NCBI GenBank assembly: GCA_017464085.1
Contig: JAFUEE010000183.1
Location: forward strand, 1 to 40,285
Length of the DNA stretch: 40,285 nt
DNA from: Pseudomonadota bacterium
GTDB taxonomy: Bacteria; Myxococcota_A; Bradymonadia; UBA4248
Direction: 5' to 3'
In this document: piece by piece, positions 26,793 to 34,641 of the stretch
How positions within the stretch are numbered: the first letter of the stretch is position 1
Layout: the number at the start of each line of letters is the position of its first letter
Made by a program: the position numbers and the translations under genes
The notes under the pieces: generated by a model
Seen by the model: only the letters and a program-made list of their open reading frames with translations
The model's database searches: none
What the model was told of the DNA's origin: nothing

Positions 26793-29465
26793 TCAGTTGC
26801 TTGCTTTGCAGTGGGCAGGCAGGATGCCCATTGAGTGGGCAGGCAGGATGCCCTTTGGCACGACGATCGCGTATTCTTTGCCGTCTTTGGGGCCGGATTC
26901 GTCAAACTTGCACTTCACGGTTGTCCAGCTTTTGGGGCTGCTCGCATTGAGCGCATCGATCAGCCTGTCGGTCGGGGAAGCGGCTAGCCGGGCTTCTTGA
27001 TGAAAATAAGTGTACTTGAAATAGGATGAATCCGAAGCGAGGCCGCCCTGGCCGACGATTTTGTTGATCTTATTGCCGTCCCAATAGTAGGTATTCGACA
27101 GGGTGGTTGTTCTGCTCAGAGTGTACCCGATCAGTGCGCCGGTGTTCGCGATTCCTGTCGATGTGCCGCCGAACACGCTGCTGTAGACCCGGAATGTGCC
27201 ACTGACAAGTCCGGCGATTGCGCCGATGTTGCTGTCTCCATAGGCATCGCCATAAGCCGTGCACTGGCTGATGTCTGTACGCCCGACCATGCCGATGAAA
27301 CCGCCTGCGCTTGCGCCGCCAGAGGAGAGCTTGGCATTGCCGAACGCGGCGCACCTCTGGAGGGTCACGCGTGAAAATGCGTTTGTTGCGCCGATGAAGC
27401 CGCCTGCGTTCCATGTGCACGTAGCATTGCCGGTGGCGCTGCTGTCATTGATAGTGGCTGAGGTCGCGTAGCCGACAAGCCCGCCGCAGCTTGTGTCGCC
27501 CTGCTGGTCGTCAGGGGAGCCGGTGACGTGGCCTGCTGCATGGCTATCTTCAAGCGTGCTGCTTTCTAAGAAGCCGATGAGACCGCCGACGATGTCTTTT
27601 CCCGTGACGCTGCCTGCGGCAGAGGTTGTCTGGAGCGTGCCTTTCGTGAGATAGCCGATGAGACCGCCGGCATGTTTGCCAAGCGCCGTGACATTGCTTT
27701 CAGAGTGGCTGTTGGAAAACACCTTTGGCTCCGCGCTGTGACCGATGAGCCCGCCGACATCGGTATCTCCGCTGACTGAACCTTTGGTGGTGCAGTGGGT
27801 GAATTGGTCGTACGATGACTTGCCGACAAGACCGCCGGCGGCATTTGTTTTGGTGCTGATCGTTCCGTTTGCGGAGGCATGGCTGTATATGGAGTATTGG
27901 CTATGTCCAGTGAAACCGCCGTTGTTCTTGCCGTCTGCGACAAGCGAGCCGCCATGTACGGCGCAGTGGGAGAACTTGCTGGAATAGGCATATCCGGCAA
28001 ACAGGCCGGAATCTTCCCCTGTGCTCTTGATCGTCATATCGAGGACGTGAGTGTTCTCAAAATTGCTGTCTGACGCATTGGCTGCGATTCCGCCTGTCTT
28101 GTTGCCGAGATTGGAGAGCGTGCATTTGTTGGCGCTGCTTGAGCGAACTGACGAGTTCTGGATGAGCGAGCCAGCGATGCCGCCGACATGATGGACGCCC
28201 GATATCGTTGCCTGGTTCACTTGGCAGTCGATTATGTACGACTTGTCTGCGCCGCCAATGAGGCCGCCTGTGTTTTCTGCGCTTCCCGTGACATTCGCGC
28301 TGCTCTTGACGGCGGTCAGCGTGCTTTCTCCCGCATAGCCTATGGCGCCGCCGACAAATCTGTGCCCGGAGACAGAGCCGGAGACCTGCGAGCTCGCGAG
28401 TTTGGTGTTTGTTGCCCTTCCGATGATTGCGCCGATGTTTGAGGCGTCATTCTTGAACGTGATATTGACGGATGCGTGAAGCCCGTCGATTCTGGCGTAC
28501 CGCGTGTTCCCGAACAGGCCGCAGTCGCTTTGATTGCAAATCAGGTTGCCCGAAATCGTATGGCCGTTTCCGAAAAAAATACCGCTGAATGGCGCCCTGG
28601 GGTTTCCGATAGGTTTCCATTCGACCTGATTGTAAAGATTGATGTCTTTTACAAGGATATAGGCATTATCGGTGTTATCCTTGGGATAACGCCTGTTTTG
28701 ATTGATCGCATCCCTGACCTGCTCGAAAGCTTCTATATCTTGGATGCAGTATGCCCGGACTGACCGTTTGCTCCCGATGTTGATAGAAGCATAGGTGCCA
28801 TTGTCGAGCGTGCATTTCTTGAGCTGGCAGATGCCGTTCTGCGAGCATGAAAGGCCTTTGGGGCAGACATTTCCGCATGCGCCGCAGTTGTCATCGGATG
28901 TGGGGCTGATGCATTTGCCGTTGCACGCGATAAAGCCGTCCTTGCAAATCGGCGTGCACTTGCCTTCTGTGCAGATCAGTCCGTTTTCTGCGACATTTGC
29001 AGGATCGCATGCGTGTTTGCATGTGCCGCATGTCTGTGGCGAGGACAGGTCGGCTTCGCATCCGTTTGAGGGATCGCCGTCGCAGTCCGCAAACCCCGGC
29101 TTGCAGGTGAATTCGCATGTGCCCTTGTTGCATTTGCCGTCGGAGACATTGGGCAATTCAGCGCATGTCAGGCCGGGACTTTCTTCATTGCAGCCGCAGT
29201 GTTCCGGGCTGCTGGATGGGTCAATGCATGCATATTCGTAAGCATCCTGTTCGGCGGATACGAGGCATTTGACCTGATTTTTTTCGATGCAGGTGCAGAT
29301 TCCGTTCTGGCAATGTTCATCTGATGCGCATTTGACGCCTTGGAAATGCTCGCTTTCGGGGGAAGCGTCACTGCACGCGCCTTTGGCGCCGCAGAACGCG
29401 GCATTCGTGAGCGGGTCGATGCAGTCACCATTGCAGTTGATGGTTTTGTTCTCGCAGGCTTTCAT
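26793..29465 (-). CDS. GLUG beta-helix lipoprotein, C-terminal part after the frameshift
   Basis: 890 residues if started at ATG 29465. That is only the first standard start codon in this frame: the frame is open and clearly coding (repeated C-G-K-C-G and C-G-K-C-D modules) back to ~30002. It therefore has no signal peptide of its own and belongs to the N-terminal piece at 30001-30441. Content follows the intact paralogue: Cys-rich modules to ~200, then an N-G-H-T-I-S-G-N-L linker, then GLUG repeats (G-G-L-I-G, G-G-F-T-G, G-G-L-V-G). The C-terminus ends in a duplicated G-I-L-P-A-H segment absent from the paralogue. Confidence 0.8.
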   Translation of the reverse strand: MKACENKTINCNGDCIDPLTNAAFCGAKGACSDASPESEHFQGVKCASDEHCQNGICTCIEKNQVKCLVSAEQDAYEYACIDPSSSPEHCGCNEESPGLTCAELPNVSDGKCNKGTCEFTCKPGFADCDGDPSNGCEADLSSPQTCGTCKHACDPANVAENGLICTEGKCTPICKDGFIACNGKCISPTSDDNCGACGNVCPKGLSCSQNGICQLKKCTLDNGTYASINIGSKRSVRAYCIQDIEAFEQVRDAINQNRRYPKDNTDNAYILVKDINLYNQVEWKPIGNPRAPFSGIFFGNGHTISGNLICNQSDCGLFGNTRYARIDGLHASVNITFKNDASNIGAIIGRATNTKLASSQVSGSVSGHRFVGGAIGYAGESTLTAVKSSANVTGSAENTGGLIGGADKSYIIDCQVNQATISGVHHVGGIAGSLIQNSSVRSSSANKCTLSNLGNKTGGIAANASDSNFENTHVLDMTIKSTGEDSGLFAGYAYSSKFSHCAVHGGSLVADGKNNGGFTGHSQYSIYSHASANGTISTKTNAAGGLVGKSSYDQFTHCTTKGSVSGDTDVGGLIGHSAEPKVFSNSHSESNVTALGKHAGGLIGYLTKGTLQTTSAAGSVTGKDIVGGLIGFLESSTLEDSHAAGHVTGSPDDQQGDTSCGGLVGYATSATINDSSATGNATCTWNAGGFIGATNAFSRVTLQRCAAFGNAKLSSGGASAGGFIGMVGRTDISQCTAYGDAYGDSNIGAIAGLVSGTFRVYSSVFGGTSTGIANTGALIGYTLSRTTTLSNTYYWDGNKINKIVGQGGLASDSSYFKYTYFHQEARLAASPTDRLIDALNASSPKSWTTVKCKFDESGPKDGKEYAIVVPKGILPAHSMGILPAHCKASN
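26810..26853. repeat. Tandem 24-base duplication at the 3' end of the GLUG gene
   Basis: A 20-base segment (AGTGGGCAGGCAGGATGCCC) at 26810-26829 recurs at 26834-26853, a period of 24 bases, so the frame is kept. It duplicates eight codons (G-I-L-P-A-H-x-x) just before the stop. The intact paralogue has F-A-H-C-K at this place and no duplication. Confidence 0.85.
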
Positions 29466-30000
29466 GCAGTTTCCGTTCAGGCAGACCTCGCTCTTGGCGC
29501 AGATATGGCCGCATTTGCCGCAGTTTTCCGAGGATGTGTTGAGATCGGCGCAGATCTCTTTGTCGGGGCAGAAGGTCTCATTTGGCCTGCAGATGTCGGT
29601 GCATGCGCCGTTCTGGCAGGTCTGGTCTGCGTTGCAGGCGATGTCGCATTTTCCGCAGTGCTCGATGTCTGTCTGCAGATTGAAGCACGATTCCCCGCAG
29701 GCCGACAGGCCGTTGGGGCAGTATAATTCGCACGACTTGTGATTGCAGTATTCCGTGTCTTTGCACGGATTGTCGCATTTTCCGCAGTGATTTGCGTCGC
29801 TTTCAATGTTTACGCAGGTTTCCCCGCATAGGATCGGGAAATCGTCCGTGCAGATGGTCGGATTGCCCTGCCCAACGCACTCGCTGTTTATGCAGAGCGT
29901 GCCTGTCAGGCAGCGATTGCCGCATTTTCCGCAATTCTCGTAATCGGAGCTCGTGTCTGTGCAGGTGTGTCCGCACAGGATCTTTGGGGCGTCGCAGTCG

Positions 30001-30441
30001 TCATGTGGGAAGAATGGGCTCGCAATGGCTGTTCACGCAGTGTGTGCCGATGAGGCATGCGTGTCCGCATTCGCCGCAATTTTCGTTATCGGAGCTCGTG
30101 TCCGTGCATTTGCCGTTGCAGGCGATCTGCGGGCGTATGCAGTCTTCCGGGGTGGTTTTGGGGGTGCATCTGCCGGCGACGCATTCCGAGGTTTCGTCAC
30201 ATGAATTGTTACATTTTCCGCAGTGATGTGCATCTGAGCTGAGATCGAGGCATGTCGTGCCGCCGCATTTTTCGCAGTTATCCGGGGTTGGTTTGTTTTG
30301 GCATTTGCCTTCGACGCAGACCTGCTGGTCGGTGCATTTGCCGTGGCAGTTAGCTGGACTGTTCGGCGAATCGTCGCTGCACCCGGCAGCCATGAGCGCG
30401 CTTGCGAGTGTGATACAAAGGAATTTATGCTTTACATTCAT
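30001..30441 (-). CDS. GLUG lipoprotein, N-terminal part before the frameshift
   Basis: 146 residues from ATG 30441, with GGAGG eight bases upstream. Signal peptide with lipobox M-A-A-G-C (Cys21). Then come Cys-rich modules (D-N-C-E-K-C-G, H-H-C-G-K-C, E-N-C-G-E-C-G-H-A-C) matching the stalk of the neighbour at 22693-26319. The frame ends abruptly in the middle of a module, at P-I-L-P-T-stop. If no frame correction occurs, the product is a short lipoprotein with no head domain. Confidence 0.8.
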   Translation of the reverse strand: MNVKHKFLCITLASALMAAGCSDDSPNSPANCHGKCTDQQVCVEGKCQNKPTPDNCEKCGGTTCLDLSSDAHHCGKCNNSCDETSECVAGRCTPKTTPEDCIRPQIACNGKCTDTSSDNENCGECGHACLIGTHCVNSHCEPILPT

Positions 30442-30509
30442 CTTATTACCTCCAAACTGAATAAATGTTGAACATAAAAGGAATAAAACGAAACAAACAA
30501 CTGTTTGTG

Positions 30510-30538
30510 TCTATACATACTGTGTTTGAACTGGTCAA
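30510..30538 (-). promoter_or_regulatory. Promoter of the frameshifted GLUG locus
   Basis: TTGACC (30538-30533), 17-base spacer, TATAGA (30515-30510) on the minus strand, ~65 bases before the ATG. A small palindrome (ACAAAC-AACT-GTTTGT) lies just past the -10 near the expected start of transcription. The good promoter argues that the locus is still expressed. Confidence 0.65.
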
Positions 30539-30846
30539 GTTGATCAATACTTTTTTGTTTATTTTTATTTATTCATGTGTATCGCTTATGCAATCGACGT
30601 AATTTTGCCTATATTATGAGGGCTTTTCTATCCGCTTCTTCAAAATCACGCATGCGATAAAGTGCTGTGCATTGCTTTTCAGGTTATGTGGTGCGGGGCA
30701 GGTTGCTGTGCCGGTTTCCGGTTTCCGGACATTCAGAGGCGGAAGCTGCCTGCAAGGCACGCGGCAAGTCTTTAGGTGTGAGTGTTACGGTGTTTGTTTG
30801 TATCAGTATGTTGCTTAATGTGTTTGCGCGCGGTAAGTCGTGTCGT

Positions 30847-30940
30847 CGCCGGCGTATCGCGAAGCGGAGCCGGCGCGAGCGAGCCGTATGCCCGAACGGG
30901 CATAGGGGAGCGGGCACGGCCGTACTGAAAGAGGCCGTGC
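30847..30940. repeat. Three bulged TAT/ATA hairpins in a divergent gap
   Basis: Copy 1 (30847-30875): outer CGCCGGC, unpaired G, degenerate inner TATCGC/GCGGA. Copy 2 (30881-30910): inner TATGCCCG/CGGGCATA, unpaired G, flanks GAGCC and GGGGAG as in the copy near 16571. Copy 3 (30914-30940): outer GCACGGCC, G before TAC, short inner stem. The rest of the 594-base gap 30442-31035 holds the two promoters listed and no gene I can support. Confidence 0.75.
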
Positions 30941-30963
30941 GAGATTCAAAAGATCAATTACTT

Positions 30964-30969
30964 TATAAT
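30964..30969 (+). promoter_or_regulatory. Candidate -10 element of the first TSP3 lipoprotein
   Basis: A perfect TATAAT, ~65 bases before the ATG at 31036. No good -35 stands at 16-18 bases; the hairpin cluster ends 23 bases upstream. Only the -10 is supported. Confidence 0.4.
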
Positions 30970-31035
30970 GTTGGTTTGATTTGCTAGGTTAAGGCGCTGT
31001 TTGGGGGATTTGTCCGCCATTTTCCGGGAGGCGCT

Positions 31036-34000
31036 ATGAAATATTCAAGAATGTTGGCTTTGTTTGCCGTGCTGTCTTTGTGTGCTGGTTGCGAGGAGGA
31101 GAAAGCGCCGGGAGGCGGCGATGTGTCCGGGGAAGCGGATCACTGTCCGGATGACCCGGAAAAGACATTGCCGGGCGTGTGCGGCTGCGGCAAAGCGGAT
31201 GATGACAGCGACGGGGATACGATTCCGGACTGTTATGACGTGTGTTCAGAGGATGCGGGCAAGATCGAGCCTGGCATCTGCGGCTGCGGCAAAGCTGACG
31301 AGGTGGATGAGGCGACGGGCGTGGTGAAATGCCTTGCGGGGGGCGACACGGATCTCTGTCCGGACGATCCCGGCAAGACGCTTCCGGGCGTGTGCGGCTG
31401 CGGCAAGGCGGATGCGGATGCAGACGGGGACGGCGTTTATGACTGCATGGACATGTGTCCGGAGGATCCGAACAAGACCAATCCGGGCGTGTGTGGCTGC
31501 GGAAATGGAGACGAGGACAGTGACGGGGACGGATTTTTTGATTGCCAGGACAAATGCCGTCTGAACGCTGAGAAGATTCTGCCTGGCCTTTGCGGCTGCG
31601 ATGTCGCGGACACGGCGGAGAGCATCGCGGATGAGGATGGCGACGGCACGATCAACTGCCTCGACCTGTGCCCGAAGAATCCGAACAAGACCGCGCCCGG
31701 GGAGCATGGCTGTGATTCCGGTGATTCGGACGGGGATGGCGTGGATGATGTGGATGACGCGTGCCCGTTCAATCCGAAGGTGACCAAGTCCGGCACGGAC
31801 TGCAACATCGTGGAGGAGAACGGCGTCAAGGTGTTCGAGGTGTATTCGGGGGCTGAGATGATCGCGCTCCGCAAGGCTGTGTCAGAGAATATGCCGGAGC
31901 ACATGCTTGGGATGCCCTGCGACCCGAAGAATGTGACCGATATGTGCCTTGAGAACACGCAGTCTGCGACGCGGATGCTGACTTGCGCGCGCGACAGCGT
32001 GACGGGGCGCAATGTCTTTCAGCTCAAGGAATGTTACAGCGGCTGCGTGCAGATGGATCCGGCAGTGGCCGGGATCTGTGTCGTGGGCAGCGCGCCTGTG
32101 GCGCAGCCGCCTGCATCCTGCACGGAGACGGACACGCCGTCCAGGCTGTATGACTGCTGCACGGCGGAGAATTTTTCGCCAAGATGCGACGGTGACAGCA
32201 TTCTGGAATGCAAGGATGGCATGGTCAAGGTCAGGTCGGCGTGCACAGGCTCGACGCCTGTGTGTCATGAAGCGGCATGCGTCAAATACATTCCGGTTGC
32301 GGACGACGCGTCGAACAAAGGGCAGCTGAACACGCAGTGCGATGCGGATGAATTCAAGTCACGATGTGACGGCAGCAGCATGCTGATATGCAGCGCGGAG
32401 CGCGTGCAGAAGATCGCGTGCGTGAACGGGTGCTCGCTGGACGCGGCAGAGGGCAGCGCGCCGCTGTGCGTGGCTGGTGCGCCGCGCAATGACAGGCCGG
32501 TGCTGAAGATCCGCCTGATGAAGGATATCAATCTAGCGGACGGCCTGGATGTGAAAAAAGACAACTGGGGGTGCTTCGGTGACTGGTCGCCGATCAGCCT
32601 GAACCAGATGTCGTTTGAGGGCGGCGGGCACAAGGTCGCATTCTCAAAAGACGGCAAATCCTGTTCGCTGACTCGCCCGTTTTTCGATTATGTGACGGAG
32701 TCTCTGATTGATGACGTGTCTTTCCAGTACAATATCCAGGGGGAGGCGTCGGCCGCGGTCGCGCACATGGGCGTGCGTTCGGTCATCCGCAGGGTGAAAT
32801 ATGATGGCGGCATCAAGCTCGGCACGAGCTTGGTCGGGGAGTCTCGCGGCGAAGTCTTTGGCATCCTGGGGTACAGCTCGTACGGCTTCGGGACGATCCT
32901 GTCATCGGGGCACGACACGGATATCGAGGATGTCGAAGTGAGCGGTTCGCTTTCGAGCCTGGTATCATATCTGAGTGCCGGCATCGTCGCGGGGGGCGGC
33001 GCGCTGCGCGTCGATGGGGGCAAGGTCAGCTTCAGCCTGATGGATTGCGGCAAAGTGGAATGTGTCGGCGGCGTGTATGGCGGCGCGAAAGCTGATGTGC
33101 GCAAGCTCGACGTGGACATCGAGTCTGTCAAGAGCGGCCCGGTATTTTCTGGCATCGGCAAGGAGATTCAGGGGCTGAGCAGTTCCGGCCTGACCGTCGG
33201 GAATATCGCGCAGAATGAAGGCTCTTCCACTACTGTCTATGCAGCTGCAGGAAAACTCACAGGGCAGGTCGCCAACGCCAAGGTCAAGCTCGACAAGGCT
33301 GGTGTTGGCGGGGAATTTTATGGCGTTTCGCCCTTGATTCAGTCCAATGTGCGCGACCTGGAAGTCGAGCTTGGGGAGATCGAAGCGGGATCGTTTGTCG
33401 GGATTTCAGGCTCGGCAGGCACGTCTGATTTGGAAAACGTGGCATATACGCTGGCTTCTGCGCGTGCAACGACGGGCGGCTGTGTGGGCGCCGTGACGAA
33501 TGCTAAAAAGTTCATAAACAGCAAGTTCGATATCGGGTCGGTGACTGCGGACGCAGGTGCGGCATACGGTTTCGGAAGAAGCGACCTCGATCACGTCGAG
33601 CTCAAAATCGGGTCGGTGAGCAGCGGGACGAAGGCAGCTTTCGGTGTGGGAGACGGTCTGCACATTGTGGTGAAGGACAGTTCGGTCTCCGTGGGCAAAG
33701 TGACTGCTGAGGCTGCCAATGCACATGGGTTTGCGAATTCCCTGACGGGATCTATCCAGAACAGCGAGATCGATCTGGGAGAAGTGGTCGCGCCGAAGGG
33801 CATCGCGTTTGGGATGAGCGCTACGACGACGAACACGCTTGAGATGACGAATGCGCAGATCCGCGCGAAGCGACTGTTCGGCACCAAGGCCTGGGGGCTT
33901 TGCGATACCTGCGCGATTGTCAAGCTTGACCATGTGGGTTTTGACCTTGGGGAGGTGAAGGGCACGGCAAATGCGACACCGACAGTCGGGCTGATGCGCG

Positions 34001-34428
34001 TGCACAACGGAAATTCCAAGAATATCGCGGCCTGGCAGAATGTCGCGCATTATGCCGTCTATTATGGCCTGAAGGCGCAGCCGCATGTCGCGACGACAGC
34101 CAATTATATCAAGTTCACGAATTACATGGACGCTAGCCAGCAGTTTACGGTCACCGCGTTCGAAGCGGACGGCCGCGCGGTCTCCCCGGCCTATCAGTCG
34201 GCGATCAGTCTGGTCGGCGGCCTCACGGGCACGACAGCCGCGAACGGTTACTGGCTCAAGCGCAAAGATGCCGACAAGCTTGCCGGCAAGCTGACTGCCA
34301 ATATGTCAGGTTTTGTGGGCACGGAAGTCGATACGGTCATTTCGAAGTTCGCTGGCGGCAGCTGGGTCAAGAAGACATTTACAGAAGACGACCTTGCGCT
34401 TGTGCTGCCGTGGCCGGATAAAAAATAG
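31036..34428 (+). CDS. Lipoprotein with TSP3-like repeats and a beta-helix head (paralogue 1)
   Basis: 1,130 residues, ATG 31036 behind GGGAGG. Lipobox C-A-G-C (Cys19), followed by an acidic E-E-E. Residues ~35-260 hold about seven repeats of C-P-D-D-P-x-K-T-L-P-G-V-C-G-C-G plus D-x-D-G-D-x-x-x-D-C, a Cys-bridged thrombospondin type 3-like calcium stalk. Two small Cys-rich modules follow (Y-D-C-C-T and C-D-G-x-S-(I/M)-L-x-C). The head starts near residue 490 with I-R-L-M-K-D-I-N-L and G-G-G-H-K-V-A-F, the same kind of linker that opens the GLUG domains of the neighbours. It continues as ~550 residues of short beta-strand repeats. Probably a calcium-stabilised surface adhesin. The next gene is its paralogue. 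Confidence 0.88.
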   Translation: MKYSRMLALFAVLSLCAGCEEEKAPGGGDVSGEADHCPDDPEKTLPGVCGCGKADDDSDGDTIPDCYDVCSEDAGKIEPGICGCGKADEVDEATGVVKCLAGGDTDLCPDDPGKTLPGVCGCGKADADADGDGVYDCMDMCPEDPNKTNPGVCGCGNGDEDSDGDGFFDCQDKCRLNAEKILPGLCGCDVADTAESIADEDGDGTINCLDLCPKNPNKTAPGEHGCDSGDSDGDGVDDVDDACPFNPKVTKSGTDCNIVEENGVKVFEVYSGAEMIALRKAVSENMPEHMLGMPCDPKNVTDMCLENTQSATRMLTCARDSVTGRNVFQLKECYSGCVQMDPAVAGICVVGSAPVAQPPASCTETDTPSRLYDCCTAENFSPRCDGDSILECKDGMVKVRSACTGSTPVCHEAACVKYIPVADDASNKGQLNTQCDADEFKSRCDGSSMLICSAERVQKIACVNGCSLDAAEGSAPLCVAGAPRNDRPVLKIRLMKDINLADGLDVKKDNWGCFGDWSPISLNQMSFEGGGHKVAFSKDGKSCSLTRPFFDYVTESLIDDVSFQYNIQGEASAAVAHMGVRSVIRRVKYDGGIKLGTSLVGESRGEVFGILGYSSYGFGTILSSGHDTDIEDVEVSGSLSSLVSYLSAGIVAGGGALRVDGGKVSFSLMDCGKVECVGGVYGGAKADVRKLDVDIESVKSGPVFSGIGKEIQGLSSSGLTVGNIAQNEGSSTTVYAAAGKLTGQVANAKVKLDKAGVGGEFYGVSPLIQSNVRDLEVELGEIEAGSFVGISGSAGTSDLENVAYTLASARATTGGCVGAVTNAKKFINSKFDIGSVTADAGAAYGFGRSDLDHVELKIGSVSSGTKAAFGVGDGLHIVVKDSSVSVGKVTAEAANAHGFANSLTGSIQNSEIDLGEVVAPKGIAFGMSATTTNTLEMTNAQIRAKRLFGTKAWGLCDTCAIVKLDHVGFDLGEVKGTANATPTVGLMRVHNGNSKNIAAWQNVAHYAVYYGLKAQPHVATTANYIKFTNYMDASQQFTVTAFEADGRAVSPAYQSAISLVGGLTGTTAANGYWLKRKDADKLAGKLTANMSGFVGTEVDTVISKFAGGSWVKKTFTEDDLALVLPWPDKK

Positions 34429-34464
34429 GATTTTTTTTAAGGGGTGGGGGAAGACTCCCCCTGC

Positions 34465-34517
34465 GCGGCTATTTCGCTTCCCAATGGGCCATGCCCTTGG
34501 GAGGCGAAATACGCCGC
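34465..34517 (+). repeat. Long bulged TAT/ATA hairpin with an extended inner stem
   Basis: Outer GCGGC/GCCGC, unpaired C at 34512, inner TATTTCGC/GCGAAATA continuing through TTCCCAA/TTGGGAG and capped by GGGC/GCCC. It shows the family rule with an inner stem of about 15 pairs. It lies between two paralogous lipoprotein genes, inside a frame open to 34444 that is not a real gene start. A separate CTCGACG/CGTCGAG inverted repeat (34524-34558) follows and does not belong to the family. Confidence 0.8.
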
Positions 34518-34641
34518 TACCCCCTCGACGAATCGGATGTGCGTGGCCTGGCGTCGAGCGCGCATCCGTCAACCATGCCGTGCAGAAAGCTTTGCTTGGG
34601 GGTTGAAAAGAAGAACTCGCTGGGTTCAAGGAGAATATAGC

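Larger units (their letters stand above)
26793..30441 (-). pseudogene. Frameshifted Cys-rich/GLUG lipoprotein gene (whole locus)
   Basis: The locus reads as one 1,215-residue homologue of the 1,208-residue neighbour if one T is removed near 30000. The total length is a multiple of three plus one, as a single-base insertion predicts. The first frame ends at TGA 30003-30001. The +1 frame from the same point continues D-D-C-D-A-P-K-I-L-C-G-H-T-C and stays open to 26793. In the homologous position of the preceding module the sequence is T-T-P-E-D-C, matching L-P-T-D-D-C once the shift is corrected. It may be a mutation, a sequencing error or a recoding site. Confidence 0.8.

Noticed and set aside
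30001..30003. Firm call of programmed +1 frameshifting as in prfB
   Set aside because: The stop context is right, but the slippery codon and upstream Shine-Dalgarno stimulator are missing, so it is left as one of several explanations.
30667..30987. 106-codon ORF in the gap before the first TSP3 lipoprotein
   Set aside because: It runs through three hairpin elements and a promoter -10, has no ribosome-binding site and no recognisable sequence.
34524..34558. CTCGACG/CGTCGAG inverted repeat as another member of the bulged hairpin family
   Set aside because: It lacks the TAT/ATA inner stem and the single-base bulge.
34444..34641. Extension of the second TSP3 lipoprotein upstream to GTG 34444
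   Set aside because: The stretch is a hairpin element, and the lipoprotein signal peptide begins at 34642 behind AAGGAG.
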